NCBI RefSeq assembly: GCF_018476905.1
Contig: NZ_JAHCVK010000002.1
Coordinates: 372,001 to 436,000, forward strand
Length of the DNA stretch: 64,000 nt
Source: Geomobilimonas luticola
Lineage (GTDB): Bacteria > Desulfobacterota > Desulfuromonadia > Geobacterales > Geobacteraceae
Reading direction: 5' to 3'
The notes under the pieces are model-generated. The model saw only the letters and a program-made list of their open reading frames with translations, was not told the origin of the DNA and did no database searches. Position numbers and translations under genes: made by a program. Below are positions 24,778 to 35,470 of the stretch, one piece after another (position 1 is the first letter of the stretch; each line of letters begins with the position of its first letter).

Positions 24778-25812
24778 ATGTCGTCAGTATACGAACAACT
24801 TAAAGGTAACCTCCGCACCAACCCCAAAACCTGGCTTGTCACCGGTTGTGCCGGATTCATCGGGTCGAATCTGCTGGAGCAACTGCTTAAGCTGGACCAG
24901 GTTGTTGTCGGCCTGGATAATTTTGCCACCGGCAAACAGCGCAACCTGGACGAAGTACAGTCCCTCGTCAGCAACGAACAGTGGGCTCAGTTCCGTTTCA
25001 TCGAAGGGGATATCCGCGATATTGCAACTTGCCAACAGGCCTGTGACCGTGTTGACTACGTTCTCCATCAGGCGGCGCTCGGTTCGGTGCCGCGCTCCAT
25101 TGCCGATCCGGTTGCGAGTACCACGAGCAACGTCAAAGGCACTCTCAATATGCTGGTTGCCGCGAGGGATGCCAAGGTGAAGCGCTTTGTCTATGCTTCC
25201 AGTAGTTCGGTGTATGGAGATCATCCGGCACTCCCCAAGGTGGAGGAGAACATTGGCCGGCAGCTTTCACCCTATGCCGTGACAAAGTACGTATGTGAAC
25301 TTTATGCCGATCAGTTCGCCCGGCATTATGGCCTGGAGACGATAGGGCTTCGCTATTTCAACGTCTTCGGACCCCGACAGGATCCGGAAGGGCCGTATGC
25401 GGCGGTGATTCCTAAATGGGTGGCGGCGATGATTGCCGGAGAACAGGTGTTCATCAACGGCACGGGAGAGACGAGCCGGGATTTCTGCTATGTGGCAAAT
25501 GTGGTGCAGATGAACCTGCTGGCGGCCACCTGCGTCAATCCCGATGCGGTGAATCAGGTGTATAATGTGGCGCTCAATGATCGCACGAGTCTGAATGAGC
25601 TGTTCGAGCTGCTTCGTTCGCGGCTTGTGGGGGAGTTTTCATACCTGCGGGAATACAAGCCGGTGTATCGGGATTTTCGGGCGGGGGATGTGATGCATTC
25701 CCAGGCGGATGTGGGGAAAGCGGTGAGGATGATTGGGTATTGGCCGACACATTCAATCAAGGATGGGCTTGATGAGGCGTTGGAGTGGTACAAAGGAAAT
25801 GCCAATGCGTAG
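24778..25812 (+). CDS. UDP-GlcNAc 4-epimerase (WbpP/TviC-like)
   Basis: 344 residues. The WbpP-type extended N-terminus ([20 protein letters not shown]) precedes the Rossmann motif [13 protein letters not shown]. Catalytic SSSVYG and YxxxK (YAVTKY) and the [18 protein letters not shown] motif are present. It interconverts UDP-GlcNAc and UDP-GalNAc (or the uronic acids) together with the dehydrogenase upstream. The final codons overlap the next start. Confidence 0.93.
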   Translation: MSSVYEQLKGNLRTNPKTWLVTGCAGFIGSNLLEQLLKLDQVVVGLDNFATGKQRNLDEVQSLVSNEQWAQFRFIEGDIRDIATCQQACDRVDYVLHQAALGSVPRSIADPVASTTSNVKGTLNMLVAARDAKVKRFVYASSSSVYGDHPALPKVEENIGRQLSPYAVTKYVCELYADQFARHYGLETIGLRYFNVFGPRQDPEGPYAAVIPKWVAAMIAGEQVFINGTGETSRDFCYVANVVQMNLLAATCVNPDAVNQVYNVALNDRTSLNELFELLRSRLVGEFSYLREYKPVYRDFRAGDVMHSQADVGKAVRMIGYWPTHSIKDGLDEALEWYKGNANA

Positions 25813-28318
25813 ACATCTGTTCTTCATTATCCTGTTAGTGCTTTGTCTGACAACCATATGGTCACCCATGGGTTTTGCAGCTATGGAGAGCGTGCCGCTG
25901 GTGCGGTTGGCTACAAATGGCAAGGCGCTATTGCCTGTAGTCATCTCTCGAGACGCTTCCGAAATAGTGCGGCGCGCAGCTGGACAGCTGGCTGAGTACT
26001 TGGGGAAGATAAGCGGGGCGAAGTTCGAGGTTATTGAAGGAGATGGGACGACAGGCATTGCCATGGGGTTCCCGACCCAGTTTCCCAAAGCAGCTATTCA
26101 ACGTCTGAACGACAGGGACGATCCGACCAAACGGGAAGATTACCTGATCCGCTCACATGCAAAAGGGCTCTACGTTGCCGGGGCTAGTGACTTGGCCGTG
26201 ACCGATGCCGTCTGGGACCTGCTCTACCGAATCGGCTATCGCCAGTTCTCCCCCGGGCCGACCTGGGAAGTAATCCCGAAAGAGCGTGAATTGTCTGTTG
26301 CTCTGAATGTACGCGAACATCCCGCCTATTATGCGCGCCGTATCTGGTATGGATACGGCGCCGGCCCGTGGGCAAAAGACGCCTATGCCGACTGGTGCGA
26401 ACGTAACCGTGCAGTTAGCGGTATTATCCTCAACAACGGTCACGCTTATGAAGGGATCATAAAACGGAACAAGGCCCAGTTCGACCAGCACCCCGAATAT
26501 TACGGCCTGGTTGCGGGAAAGCGGTCTTCGTCAAAATTCTGTATCTCCAATCCCGGTCTGCGGCAGCTGGTGATTGATGATGCCTTGGCCCAGTTCGCCA
26601 GGGACCCGGCCCTCCAGAGCATCTCGGTCGAACCGAGCGACGGGGGGGGGTGGTGCGAATGCGACGACTGTAAAAAACTCGGCAGCATCAGCGACCGTGC
26701 CGTCATGCTGGCCAACGAGGTTGCGACCGCGGTGGAGGCTAAGTACCCCGGTAGATTCGTCGGCATGTACGCCTATAATCAGCATTCTCCTCCACCCACG
26801 ATTCGCGTCCACCCACGGGTGGTCATCTCGGTCGCGACAGCCTTCCTGAAGGGTGGGTATACGGTGGACCAACTCCTCGCCGGCTGGCAAAAGCAGGGGG
26901 CGACCATCGGCATGCGCGAGTACTACAGCGTTACCACCTGGGATCGCGATCTGCCCGGGCGCGCACGGGGGGCGAATCTTGCCTATCTTGCGACCACCAT
27001 CCCTCAGTTTTACGAAAAGGGTGCGCGGTTCCTCACGGCCGAATCGAGTGACAACTGGGGATGCAATGGCCTTGGCTACTATCTCGCCGCCCGGATGCTC
27101 TGGGATGTCCGGGAAGCGGGACGGATTGAAGAGTTGAAGGCGGACTTCCTCGACAAGTCCTTCGGCCCGGCCCGTGTGCCCATGGCAGAGTTCTACGGGT
27201 TGATCGACGGCAGCAATAAGCCCCTGTTATCGGACGATCTGCTTGGGCGGATGTACCGTTTACTTGCACAGGCGCGACAGCTGACCAATGACCCGGCAAT
27301 CCTTGCGCGGCTTGACGACTTGGTGCTCTATACCCGCTATGTGGAGCTCTGGTCCGATTACACAAATGCCCCTGGGGAGGGGAAGCAGCAGGCGTTCGAA
27401 CGGCTGATCCGCCATGCATATCGAATCAGGAAGACCATGATGGTGCATACGGTTGGACTTGTACGTGATCTGCCCAATCGGGACAAAAACGTCGTCCTAC
27501 CCAAAGAAGCCGGCTACACCGTCTCGGAAGAGAAGAACATCTGGCTTAGCAATGAACCGTTTACGCGTACGGAAATCGATAGCCTGGTGAAAAACGGCAT
27601 GGCGACGCGGCAATTACTGGACTTTAAGCCGGTCTCCTACAGTACCGATCTGGTTCCCGTAACCCCCCTGAAGCTGCCGCCAGTGTCAACCGGCAACATG
27701 GGCAGTTTTAGTCGTGGGACGCGTGTCTATCATACTTGGATTGACAAGGCTCCGGTTTCTTTGGCCTTCAACGTGACCGCCGGCTATATTTATAACAATC
27801 TGGGGGATGCGAAACTCAGCCTTTACCCCTCAATGGAGACGGAAAGGGAAGCGGGGGAGAAGGCGAGCGTTGCCCCGGACAAGCATCCACACAAAATACT
27901 ATTAAAGACTGCTTTCACGGGGTATCATCGACTGGAAGTCCAGGATGCTTCAGCCGGGACTAGGATTGAGTACCAGGATGACCTGCCGATGACTGTCCAG
28001 TCGAGCCTCGATAGTCCGGCAGGATTTACGGGACGCTGGAGTCTTTACTTTTACGTCCCCAAGGGAACCAAGGAGGTTGGTGGCTATTCGTCGGGGGTCG
28101 GTGTTGTTCTGAATGGGCACGGGCAGCAGGTTTATGCTTTTGACAAAAAGCCCGGTTACTTCAGGGTGCCGGTTGGTCAAGGAGAGGATGGGAGGTTGTG
28201 GAAGTTTGAGAAATGTTTAGGAACAAAGTTGCTTATGACGGTGCCGCCGTATCTGGCTCGGAATGTGAGTGAATTGCTGCTTCCATCCGAAGTAATTGAA
28301 AAAGATGCGGCCAAGTAA
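25805..28318 (+). CDS. Exported DUF4838/GH67N-type putative glycoside hydrolase
   Basis: About 837 residues from the ATG at 25805 (AAAGGA upstream; it overlaps the epimerase end by 8 bases). Signal peptide ends GFA/AME. The N-terminal part ([33 protein letters not shown]) resembles the alpha-glucuronidase N-terminal domain, followed by a DUF4838-type barrel ([29 protein letters not shown]-like [11 protein letters not shown]). Such proteins are predicted sugar hydrolases. The C-terminal 250 residues look beta-rich. A periplasmic hydrolase inside an assembly locus may trim or edit the polymer. Confidence 0.75.
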   Translation: MRRHLFFIILLVLCLTTIWSPMGFAAMESVPLVRLATNGKALLPVVISRDASEIVRRAAGQLAEYLGKISGAKFEVIEGDGTTGIAMGFPTQFPKAAIQRLNDRDDPTKREDYLIRSHAKGLYVAGASDLAVTDAVWDLLYRIGYRQFSPGPTWEVIPKERELSVALNVREHPAYYARRIWYGYGAGPWAKDAYADWCERNRAVSGIILNNGHAYEGIIKRNKAQFDQHPEYYGLVAGKRSSSKFCISNPGLRQLVIDDALAQFARDPALQSISVEPSDGGGWCECDDCKKLGSISDRAVMLANEVATAVEAKYPGRFVGMYAYNQHSPPPTIRVHPRVVISVATAFLKGGYTVDQLLAGWQKQGATIGMREYYSVTTWDRDLPGRARGANLAYLATTIPQFYEKGARFLTAESSDNWGCNGLGYYLAARMLWDVREAGRIEELKADFLDKSFGPARVPMAEFYGLIDGSNKPLLSDDLLGRMYRLLAQARQLTNDPAILARLDDLVLYTRYVELWSDYTNAPGEGKQQAFERLIRHAYRIRKTMMVHTVGLVRDLPNRDKNVVLPKEAGYTVSEEKNIWLSNEPFTRTEIDSLVKNGMATRQLLDFKPVSYSTDLVPVTPLKLPPVSTGNMGSFSRGTRVYHTWIDKAPVSLAFNVTAGYIYNNLGDAKLSLYPSMETEREAGEKASVAPDKHPHKILLKTAFTGYHRLEVQDASAGTRIEYQDDLPMTVQSSLDSPAGFTGRWSLYFYVPKGTKEVGGYSSGVGVVLNGHGQQVYAFDKKPGYFRVPVGQGEDGRLWKFEKCLGTKLLMTVPPYLARNVSELLLPSEVIEKDAAK

Positions 28319-28423
28319 AGTTAACATGTATGTATCATGTTGGTCTGATTCTAGAGATTTTACAATTTACGAAAATTTGAGCTAGCTGGTCCTTATAATT
28401 ATTTAAGTTGGATTGGAGAAACA

Positions 28424-29434
28424 ATGCTGAAAGGTAAATCAATTCTTGTTACTGGCGGCACCGGTTCGTTTGGAAAAAAATTTGTCGAGACCATCTTGTT
28501 TAGATATCCAGAAATTGAAAGAGTTGTTGTTTTTTCCCGCGATGAACTGAAGCAGTTCGAGATGGCCCAGCAGTTCCCAACGGAGAAGTACAAGCAGATA
28601 CGTTACTTTATAGGTGACGTTCGCGATAGGGAACGGCTGGTAAAGGCCATGGAAGGAATTGACATCGTCATTCACGCTGCTGCATTGAAACAGGTGCCTG
28701 CCTGTGAGTACAATCCGTTTGAAGCAATCAAGACAAACATCCATGGTGCACAGAATGTCATTGAGTCTGCAATTGACCGCGGCGTGAAGCAGGTAGTAGC
28801 CCTTAGTACGGACAAGGCGGCTGCTCCCATAAATCTCTATGGTGCCACGAAGCTCTGTTCCGACAAGCTTTTTGTGGCAGCCAACAATTTTAAAGGGAAA
28901 CATGACATCAAATTTTCGGTAGTGCGTTATGGAAATGTAATGGGCAGTCGCGGAAGCGTTATACCCTTTTTTCTCGAAAAGAAGAACGATGGAGTATTGC
29001 CAATTACTGATGAAAGAATGACTCGGTTCAATATTACCCTTGAAGATGGGGTAAAGCTGGTTCTTTATGCACTTGAAAACATGTGGGGTGGCGAAATATT
29101 TGTCCCTAAGATTCCCAGCTACAGGATCAATGATGTTGCGGAAGCGATAGCCCCCAGCTCAATAAAGAAAATCGTAGGTATTCGCCCCGGAGAAAAACTC
29201 CATGAAGAGATGATTACCATAACGGATGCCCTGTGTACTGTGGAATTTGATAAATATTTTGTGATCCTACCATCTATACAGTTGTGGGATGTGGATAAAT
29301 TTGTTTCTACTTTTAACGGCAAACTCTGTGAGGACGGTTTTTGTTATAACAGTGGAACAAACAGCGAATGGCTTTCTGTCGATCAGATACGTGAACTTAT
29401 CAAGTCCCACGTGGAACCCGATTTCACCGTTTAA
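28424..29434 (+). CDS. pseB: UDP-GlcNAc 4,6-dehydratase (inverting)
   Basis: 336 residues. Rossmann motif TGGTGSFGKKFVE, then HAAALKQVPACEYNP and the catalytic STDKAAAPINLYGATK typical of PseB (FlaA1). It converts UDP-GlcNAc to UDP-2-acetamido-2,6-dideoxy-4-keto-arabino-hexose, the first step to pseudaminic acid. It precedes pseC by 12 bases. An A+T-rich stretch upstream (28320-28420) may hold a promoter. Confidence 0.95.
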   Translation: MLKGKSILVTGGTGSFGKKFVETILFRYPEIERVVVFSRDELKQFEMAQQFPTEKYKQIRYFIGDVRDRERLVKAMEGIDIVIHAAALKQVPACEYNPFEAIKTNIHGAQNVIESAIDRGVKQVVALSTDKAAAPINLYGATKLCSDKLFVAANNFKGKHDIKFSVVRYGNVMGSRGSVIPFFLEKKNDGVLPITDERMTRFNITLEDGVKLVLYALENMWGGEIFVPKIPSYRINDVAEAIAPSSIKKIVGIRPGEKLHEEMITITDALCTVEFDKYFVILPSIQLWDVDKFVSTFNGKLCEDGFCYNSGTNSEWLSVDQIRELIKSHVEPDFTV

Positions 29435-29446
29435 GGGAGTTGACTT

Positions 29447-30616
29447 ATGACGAATCCGATTATTCCCTATGGACGACAATCTATATCTGAAGCAGACATT
29501 AATGCGGTTATCGACGTTCTCCGTTCCGACTGGCTGACCCAGGGTCCGGCAATCGAGCAGTTCGAGCAGGCGGTTGCGGCGTACAGCGGCGCCAGCTATG
29601 CGGTTGCCGTCAACAGCGCCACGTCGGCCCTTCATATAGCCTGCCTGGCCGCCGGTCTCGCTAAAGGGGACACCCTCTGGACATCTCCAAATACCTTTGT
29701 TGCTTCGGCAAACTGCGGCCTCTATTGCGGCGCGGATGTCGACTTTGTCGATATTGACCCCCGTACCTATAACCTGAGCGTTGCCGAACTGGAAAAGAAG
29801 CTGGTGCAGGCCAGGGAAAACGGCACCCTCCCCAAGGTCGTGGTTCCGGTCCATTTTGCCGGGCAGTCGTGCGAGATGGACAGGATTACCGCTCTCGCCA
29901 GGGAGTACGGTTTCAGCGTCATTGAGGATGCATCCCATGCCATCGGCGGGAAATATCAAGGGGCTGCCGTTGGCAATTGCCGCTTCTCCGATATGACGGT
30001 TTTCAGTTTCCACCCGGTAAAAATCATCACCACCGGCGAAGGGGGAATAGTGCTCACCAACAGGCGCGATCTGTACGAGCAATTGGTCCGCCTGCGCAGC
30101 CACGGCATAACCCGCGACCCGGCGCTGATGGAAGGGGACTCTCATGGCCCCTGGTATTACCAACAGATCGAACTCGGTTTCAACTATCGGATCACCGATA
30201 TCCAGGCGGCGCTCGGGTTGAGCCAGATGCAACGGCTGGATGAATTCGTGTACCGCCGGCATGAACTTGTCGAGCGGTACAACGTCGAACTGGCATATCT
30301 GCCGCTTGTCCTCCCTTTCCAGCATCCCGATACCTGGTCCGCCTTCCATCTTTATGTAATCCGCCTACAGCTTGACCGGATAGCCAAGACGCACCGCCAA
30401 GTCTTCGAAGAGCTGCGGGAGGCAGGGATTCTGGTCAATCTGCACTACATACCGGTGCACACCCAGCCGTATTACAGGGCGCTCGGCTTCCGGGACGGCG
30501 ATTTCCCTGCTGCGGAGAGCTATTATCAGGAAGCGATCAGCATCCCGCTGTATGCATCGCTCACCCGTGTTGACCAAGACCGCGTCATTGCCGCGCTCCG
30601 CGAGGCGCTCCGATGA
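29447..30616 (+). CDS. pseC: PLP aminotransferase of pseudaminic acid synthesis
   Basis: 389 residues of the DegT/DnrJ family. PLP-Lys motif FHPVKIITTGEGG near residue 190, plus EDASHAIGG and YYQQIELGFNYRITDIQAALG. With pseB upstream and pseF, pseG and pseI downstream it should aminate the C4 keto group of the PseB product. GGGAGTTGACTT precedes the start; the stop overlaps pseF by four bases. Confidence 0.95.
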   Translation: MTNPIIPYGRQSISEADINAVIDVLRSDWLTQGPAIEQFEQAVAAYSGASYAVAVNSATSALHIACLAAGLAKGDTLWTSPNTFVASANCGLYCGADVDFVDIDPRTYNLSVAELEKKLVQARENGTLPKVVVPVHFAGQSCEMDRITALAREYGFSVIEDASHAIGGKYQGAAVGNCRFSDMTVFSFHPVKIITTGEGGIVLTNRRDLYEQLVRLRSHGITRDPALMEGDSHGPWYYQQIELGFNYRITDIQAALGLSQMQRLDEFVYRRHELVERYNVELAYLPLVLPFQHPDTWSAFHLYVIRLQLDRIAKTHRQVFEELREAGILVNLHYIPVHTQPYYRALGFRDGDFPAAESYYQEAISIPLYASLTRVDQDRVIAALREALR

Positions 30617-31305
30617 ATGTGGCGGTCATCCCTGCCCGTGGGGGGAGCAAGCGGATACCCCGCAAGAACATCAGGGAGTTCTGCGGGAGACCGATGATCG
30701 CCTGGTCCATCGAGGCGGCCGTGAAGAGCGGCTGTTTCAGCCGGATTATTGTCTCAACCGATGATGCGGAGATAGCCGATGTTGCACGGCAATGCGGTGC
30801 AAAGGCGCCGTTCATCCGCCCTGCGGAGCTGTCCGATGACCACACCGGCACCATTCCGGTCATTCGTCACGCCGTCGAATGGTTTATACGGCAGGGGGAG
30901 AGACCGGATCACGCCTGCTGTATCTATGCCACGGCCCCTTTTATCACTCCCTCAGATATCAGGCGCGGGCTTGATATCCTGACTGAAACCGGCAGCGAGT
31001 ATGCCTTTTCTGTCACCAGCTACCCATTTCCGATCCAGCGGGCCATCCGGATCACGCCGCAGGGGCGTACCGAGATGTTTAACCCAGAACAGTTCAATAC
31101 CCGTTCCCAGGATCTGGAAGAGGCCTTTCACGACGCCGGCCAGTTCTACTGGGGACAGGCGCGAGCCTGGCTTGCAGAGAAAATGATCTTTTCTCCGGAA
31201 TCGGCACCGGTGCTCCTGCCGCGTCATCAGGTGCAGGATATCGACACCATGGAAGACTGGGAGCGGGCGGAATTGATGTTTGAGGCATGGAAGAAAACCA
31301 TATGA
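30613..31305 (+). CDS. pseF: CMP-pseudaminic acid cytidylyltransferase
   Basis: 230 residues of the CMP-NeuAc synthetase family. The start VIPARGGSKRIPRKNI contains the nucleotide-binding ARGGSKRxPxKN motif, and IIVSTDDAEIADVA follows. PseF-specific length and the YPFPIQRA motif fit. It activates Pse with CTP for the transferase. Overlaps both neighbours by ATGA. Confidence 0.94.
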   Translation: MNVAVIPARGGSKRIPRKNIREFCGRPMIAWSIEAAVKSGCFSRIIVSTDDAEIADVARQCGAKAPFIRPAELSDDHTGTIPVIRHAVEWFIRQGERPDHACCIYATAPFITPSDIRRGLDILTETGSEYAFSVTSYPFPIQRAIRITPQGRTEMFNPEQFNTRSQDLEEAFHDAGQFYWGQARAWLAEKMIFSPESAPVLLPRHQVQDIDTMEDWERAELMFEAWKKTI

Positions 31306-32387
31306 ACGTAATTTTTCGCACCGACGCCTCACTGCAGATAGGGAGCGGCCATGTCATGCGCTGTCTAACCCTGGCCGGTGAACTGAAGCAGCGAGGGGCG
31401 GATGTCATGTTCGTCTGCCGTGAACACCCCGGTAACCTGATCGGCCTGATCGAAGGGAAGGGGTATCGGGTAGAGCTCCTGCCGCAACCGCCTGCTGACT
31501 ATATTGCCACAGCGGAAGATGTCGCCCATGCACCATTGCTCGGCGTCCACTGGAATCAGGACGCCGCGGAAACAGTCGCTGCGCTGGATGGGGGGCAACC
31601 GCACTGGCTGGTTGTTGATCACTACGCCCTAGACCGACGATGGGAACAGATTCTGCGCACCCGTGTCGGGAAGATCATGGTGATAGACGATCTGGCCGAC
31701 AGGCACCATGATTGTGATCTCCTGCTGGACCAGAACCTCTATCAAAACATGGAGACACGCTATGATGCGCTGGTCCCTGAGAACTGTGTAAAACTGCTTG
31801 GCCCCCGCCATGCCCTGCTCAGGCCGGAGTTTACGGCTGCCCGCAGGAGCCTTCGCCAGCGTGACGGAGTGATACGGCGGGTGTTTGTTTTTTTCGGCGG
31901 TGTGGATCCGACCAACGAAACTTACAGGGCTTTGCAGGCACTAGCAGGCATTGCTGACCGAAGGTTTAGCGTCGACGTCGTGGTCGGCGGCGGTAACCCG
32001 CACAAGGAGCAGATCCGGGAGTTCTGCGCAGCTCATGATGGCTACATCTACCACTGCCAGGTTGACAACATGGCGGAGTTGATGTCTGTGGCTGACTTGG
32101 CCATAGGTGCCGGAGGTAGCACGACTTGGGAACGGTGCTCACTCGGATTGCCAGCTATCATTGTGGCCTTGGCGGAAAACCAGATCAATATCGCTGAGTC
32201 AGCGCATAGTGCTAACGCCCTAATATATATAGGTAAAGCAGCAGAAGTTAATGCTGAGGAGATAGCTAAACATATCACTGCCGTATTAAATGATGCTCCT
32301 CTAATAAAATTTCTTTCACAAAGAGCGCAGCAACTTGTCGAAGGAACTGGTGTAGTCCTGATTGTTAACTTTATGGGATTGACATGA
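31302..32387 (+). CDS. pseG: UDP-2,4-diacylamido-trideoxy-hexose hydrolase
   Basis: 361 residues from the ATG at 31302 (ATGA overlap with pseF). N-terminal FRTDASLQIGSGHVMRCLTL carries the catalytic His of PseG. A GT-B-like C-domain has GGVDPTN and IGAGGSTTWERCSLGLP. It removes UDP to release the free altrose derivative. The last part becomes more A+T-rich, the start of a composition shift in the following gene. Confidence 0.94.
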   Translation: MNVIFRTDASLQIGSGHVMRCLTLAGELKQRGADVMFVCREHPGNLIGLIEGKGYRVELLPQPPADYIATAEDVAHAPLLGVHWNQDAAETVAALDGGQPHWLVVDHYALDRRWEQILRTRVGKIMVIDDLADRHHDCDLLLDQNLYQNMETRYDALVPENCVKLLGPRHALLRPEFTAARRSLRQRDGVIRRVFVFFGGVDPTNETYRALQALAGIADRRFSVDVVVGGGNPHKEQIREFCAAHDGYIYHCQVDNMAELMSVADLAIGAGGSTTWERCSLGLPAIIVALAENQINIAESAHSANALIYIGKAAEVNAEEIAKHITAVLNDAPLIKFLSQRAQQLVEGTGVVLIVNFMGLT

Positions 32388-33040
32388 ATATTTCCATCTT
32401 GTGCTCCAATAAGGAGCATCCAGTATTTCCTACTCTTGAGCAATGGCAACAGGCCTGGCAGCACCTGCATGAAATAGAGTTGGTGCAAACCCGGCAGGAT
32501 CTGTCGGGTGGAGACATTCTATTTCTTATCTCTTGTAGCGAACTGATAAAACAGGATGTGAGAAATCGCTACCGTGCAACACTGGTAATACACGCCAGCG
32601 ACTTGCCACAAGGTCGGGGATGGTCACCGCACATTTGGCAGATTCTTGAAGGTAGGAAGTCAATAACTGTATCCTTACTCGAAGCGGAGGATAAAGTCGA
32701 CAGTGGTGCGATCTGGGCTCAACGTGAATTGCTTTTGGAGGGCCATGAGCTATACAATGAAATCAACGAAAAGTTGTTTTCAATCGAAAAAGAGTTGATG
32801 GACTTCGCTTTGTTAAACCTTCAGACGATTGTTCCCACGCCTCAACGTGTTGAAGACCCAAGCTATTATCGAAAAAGAACACCTATAGATAGCCAAATCG
32901 ACCCCCATCGTAGCATAGCAGAACAATTTGACTTACTTCGAGTGGCTGATACTGTTCGGTTTCCCGCTTTTTTTGAATATAGAGGTCACTACTACCGAAT
33001 AATTATAGAGAAAATTTCTAATGTCGGAGAACTTGAATAA
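32384..33040 (+). CDS. Formyltransferase-family enzyme in place of PseH
   Basis: 218 residues. The formyltransferase core is present: HASDLPQGRGWSPHIWQILE and VSLLEAEDKVDSGAIW, with His70 and Asp106 at the catalytic positions. The Asn two residues before the His in classical formyltransferases is Val68 here, a departure also typical of this surface-sugar subgroup as far as I recall. It lies between pseG and pseI, coupled to both (ATGA and TAATG), at the place of the PseH N-acetyltransferase. It may formylate the 4-amino group, giving an N-formyl pseudaminic acid. Confidence 0.8.
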   Translation: MNISILCSNKEHPVFPTLEQWQQAWQHLHEIELVQTRQDLSGGDILFLISCSELIKQDVRNRYRATLVIHASDLPQGRGWSPHIWQILEGRKSITVSLLEAEDKVDSGAIWAQRELLLEGHELYNEINEKLFSIEKELMDFALLNLQTIVPTPQRVEDPSYYRKRTPIDSQIDPHRSIAEQFDLLRVADTVRFPAFFEYRGHYYRIIIEKISNVGELE

Positions 33041-34095
33041 TGTCAACAGTTCTTTCAATTGCAGGAAAAGCTATTGGTAGAGGTTGCACTCCGTTTATCA
33101 TTGCAGAGATGTCCGGCAACCACAACCAGTCGCTGGAGCGGGCGTTGGAAATCGTCGATGCAGCGGCTGAATGCGGCGCCCATGCCCTGAAGCTGCAGAC
33201 CTATACCGCGGATACCATGACGCTGGACATCGACGAGGGGGAGTTTTTCATTGCCGACCCCAACAGCCTCTGGAAGGGGACGTCACTCTACAAGCTGTAC
33301 CAGGAGGCACATACCCCCTGGGAATGGCACAAGCCGATCTTCGACAGGTGCCGAGAGAAGGGGCTGATCTTTCTGAGCACCCCGTTTGACGATACCTCGG
33401 TTGATTTCCTGGAGTCATTGAATGTCCCCTGCTACAAGATCGCCTCGTTCGAAAATACCGATATCCCCCTGATCCGAAAGGTGGCAGCGACCGGCAAGCC
33501 GATGATCATCTCCACCGGCATGGCGACCGTGGCAGAACTGGACGAAACGGTGAGGGCGGCCCGGGAGGCCGGCTGTCGCGACCTGATCCTGCTCAAGTGC
33601 ACCAGCACCTATCCGGCTACTCCGGAGAATACCAACATATTGACTATTCCCCATCTATCCGAGCTTTTCGGCTGCGAGGTCGGTCTCTCCGACCACACAA
33701 TGGGTGTCGGGGTATCGGTGGCTGCTGTCGCCTTAGGCGCTACGGTGATCGAAAAGCATTTCACCCTGCGCCGGGCCGATGGCGGGGTCGATTCTACCTT
33801 TTCCCTAGAGCCGGAGGAGATGAGGCAACTCGTTGTTGAGACTAACAGGGCCTGGCAGGCGTTGGGCAAGGTTACTTACGGCCCAACCGAAAAAGAAAAG
33901 GCATCACTTCAGTTCCGTCGTTCGCTTTACATCGCGAAGGACATGAAAGAAGGCGACATCTTTACCTCTGAGAATCTGAGAGCGGTAAGGCCAGGATTCG
34001 GACTAGCACCAAAGTTTTATGAGATTTTCCTGGGAAAACAGGTTCGTCAAAATGTGAAAAAAGGCACACCAATATCATGGAATATGCTTTTATAA
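33040..34095 (+). CDS. pseI: Pseudaminic acid synthase
   Basis: 351 residues of the NeuB family: FIIAEMSGNHNQSLERAL, YTADTMTLDID, FSTPFD-like FLSTPFDDTSVDFLE, SDHTMGVGVSVAAVALGA, EKHFTLRR. The C-terminal SAF antifreeze-like domain spans about residues 285-345 (RRSLYIAKDMKEGDIFTSEN). It condenses the hexose with phosphoenolpyruvate to give pseudaminic acid. The SGN variant of the motif and the TMTLDI segment support PseI over NeuB. Confidence 0.95.
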   Translation: MSTVLSIAGKAIGRGCTPFIIAEMSGNHNQSLERALEIVDAAAECGAHALKLQTYTADTMTLDIDEGEFFIADPNSLWKGTSLYKLYQEAHTPWEWHKPIFDRCREKGLIFLSTPFDDTSVDFLESLNVPCYKIASFENTDIPLIRKVAATGKPMIISTGMATVAELDETVRAAREAGCRDLILLKCTSTYPATPENTNILTIPHLSELFGCEVGLSDHTMGVGVSVAAVALGATVIEKHFTLRRADGGVDSTFSLEPEEMRQLVVETNRAWQALGKVTYGPTEKEKASLQFRRSLYIAKDMKEGDIFTSENLRAVRPGFGLAPKFYEIFLGKQVRQNVKKGTPISWNMLL

Positions 34096-34182
34096 TGACA
34101 AGAACAGGCTTTAACAACCCGTCTGTTTTGGGGAGAAGTTAATGCGTAGGTTTCATACCCGAACTCCGCAATTGTTACTGCA

Positions 34183-35466
34183 ATGAGCAATGTGCGCGCC
34201 TTGCTGCAAAATGCAGCAGTATATTCCGTTTCGAATATCCTGAATGCCGTCATACCCTTTTTACTGCTGCCGATTTTGACACGTGTGTTGCCGCCGTCGG
34301 AGTATGGCGTGATAGCCATGTTTACCGCAACACTGGGGATTATGGGTGCCTTTACGGGGCTTAGCGTCCATGGAGCGGTAAATGTGCGTTATGTCGATCG
34401 GGATAAAATTGATTTCCCACGATATGTGGGCTCATGTCTTTGGGTTCTATTATCGAGCACCTTTATAACTTTGGCTGTGGTCACTGTTTTCCTGGCGCCG
34501 TTGAGCAAATTTGCCGCTGTCCCACCGTTCTGGCTTCTGATAGCGGTCCTGGTTTCTTGTTGCAATTTTTTGAACCAGATCCGTTTGGGTATCTGGATGA
34601 TGGCAAGCAGGCCTGCGCTTTATGGGGCCTTTCAGGTAGCACAGAGTGCCGTCAATATGGGGCTCTCACTGGTGTTTGTATTGATTATGCATCAAGGGTA
34701 TGCAGGACGATTGTGGGGACTGACCCTGGCTACGGTTCTGTTTGCGACCAGTGGAGTTGTTTCGCTCGCTAAGGCCGGTTGGGTGCGCTTTTGTCCACAT
34801 CTGGAGTATATGAGGGAGACTTTGTCTTTCGGGTTGCCGCTTGTCCCCCATGTGCTTGGCATTTTCCTCATGGGGGTTGTTGATCGATTTGTCATAAATC
34901 AAAAGTTCGGGCTGGGTCAGGCTGGTATTTACATGGTTGCTGTACAACTCAGCTTAGGTATGAGTGTTGTAGCTGATGCATTTAATAAAGCCTTCGTCCC
35001 ATGGTTATACAGCCTGTTAAACAATGATGACCTGGTGTCAAAACACCGCCTGGTCAGAGGCACATGGATCTATTTTCTTATTGCGTTGGGAATTGCTGGA
35101 ACGGTAGCACTGCTTTCACATTGGATTATTTATATTGTTGCGGGAGCAAAGTACGTTGGTGCTGCTGGAGCGTTGTCTGGTCTGGCTTTCGGTCAGGCGT
35201 TCGGAGGAATGTATTTAATGGTGACGAATTACATTTTCTACGCTCGTAAAACCCGTCCCCTTGCAATGGTGACATTTGTTTCCGGTGTACTTGGTTTTGG
35301 GCTTCTTTGGGTTCTGATTCCATTACTTGGAATTGCAGGTGCCGGTTTGGCTAATGCCATTACAATGTTTGTGCGATTTCTCCTGACATGGGCACTGGCA
35401 CAAAGAGTCTGTCCCATGCCATGGCTTTCATTTGGCAAAATTGAAGTTAAAACGCAGGCAATCTAA
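34183..35466 (+). CDS. wzx: Wzx-type flippase
   Basis: 427 residues with about 12 predicted transmembrane helices, opening with NAAVYSVSNILNAVIPFLLL and PILTRVLPPSEYGVIAMFTA, the usual polysaccharide-flippase N-terminus. It should move the undecaprenyl-linked repeat unit across the inner membrane. It lies directly after the pseudaminic-acid genes and before the transferases. Confidence 0.93.
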   Translation: MSNVRALLQNAAVYSVSNILNAVIPFLLLPILTRVLPPSEYGVIAMFTATLGIMGAFTGLSVHGAVNVRYVDRDKIDFPRYVGSCLWVLLSSTFITLAVVTVFLAPLSKFAAVPPFWLLIAVLVSCCNFLNQIRLGIWMMASRPALYGAFQVAQSAVNMGLSLVFVLIMHQGYAGRLWGLTLATVLFATSGVVSLAKAGWVRFCPHLEYMRETLSFGLPLVPHVLGIFLMGVVDRFVINQKFGLGQAGIYMVAVQLSLGMSVVADAFNKAFVPWLYSLLNNDDLVSKHRLVRGTWIYFLIALGIAGTVALLSHWIIYIVAGAKYVGAAGALSGLAFGQAFGGMYLMVTNYIFYARKTRPLAMVTFVSGVLGFGLLWVLIPLLGIAGAGLANAITMFVRFLLTWALAQRVCPMPWLSFGKIEVKTQAI

Positions 35467-35470
35467 TTAT

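Noticed and set aside
32384-33040. Methionyl-tRNA formyltransferase
   Set aside because: It is too short, lacks the C-terminal tRNA-binding domain and is coupled to pseG and pseI.
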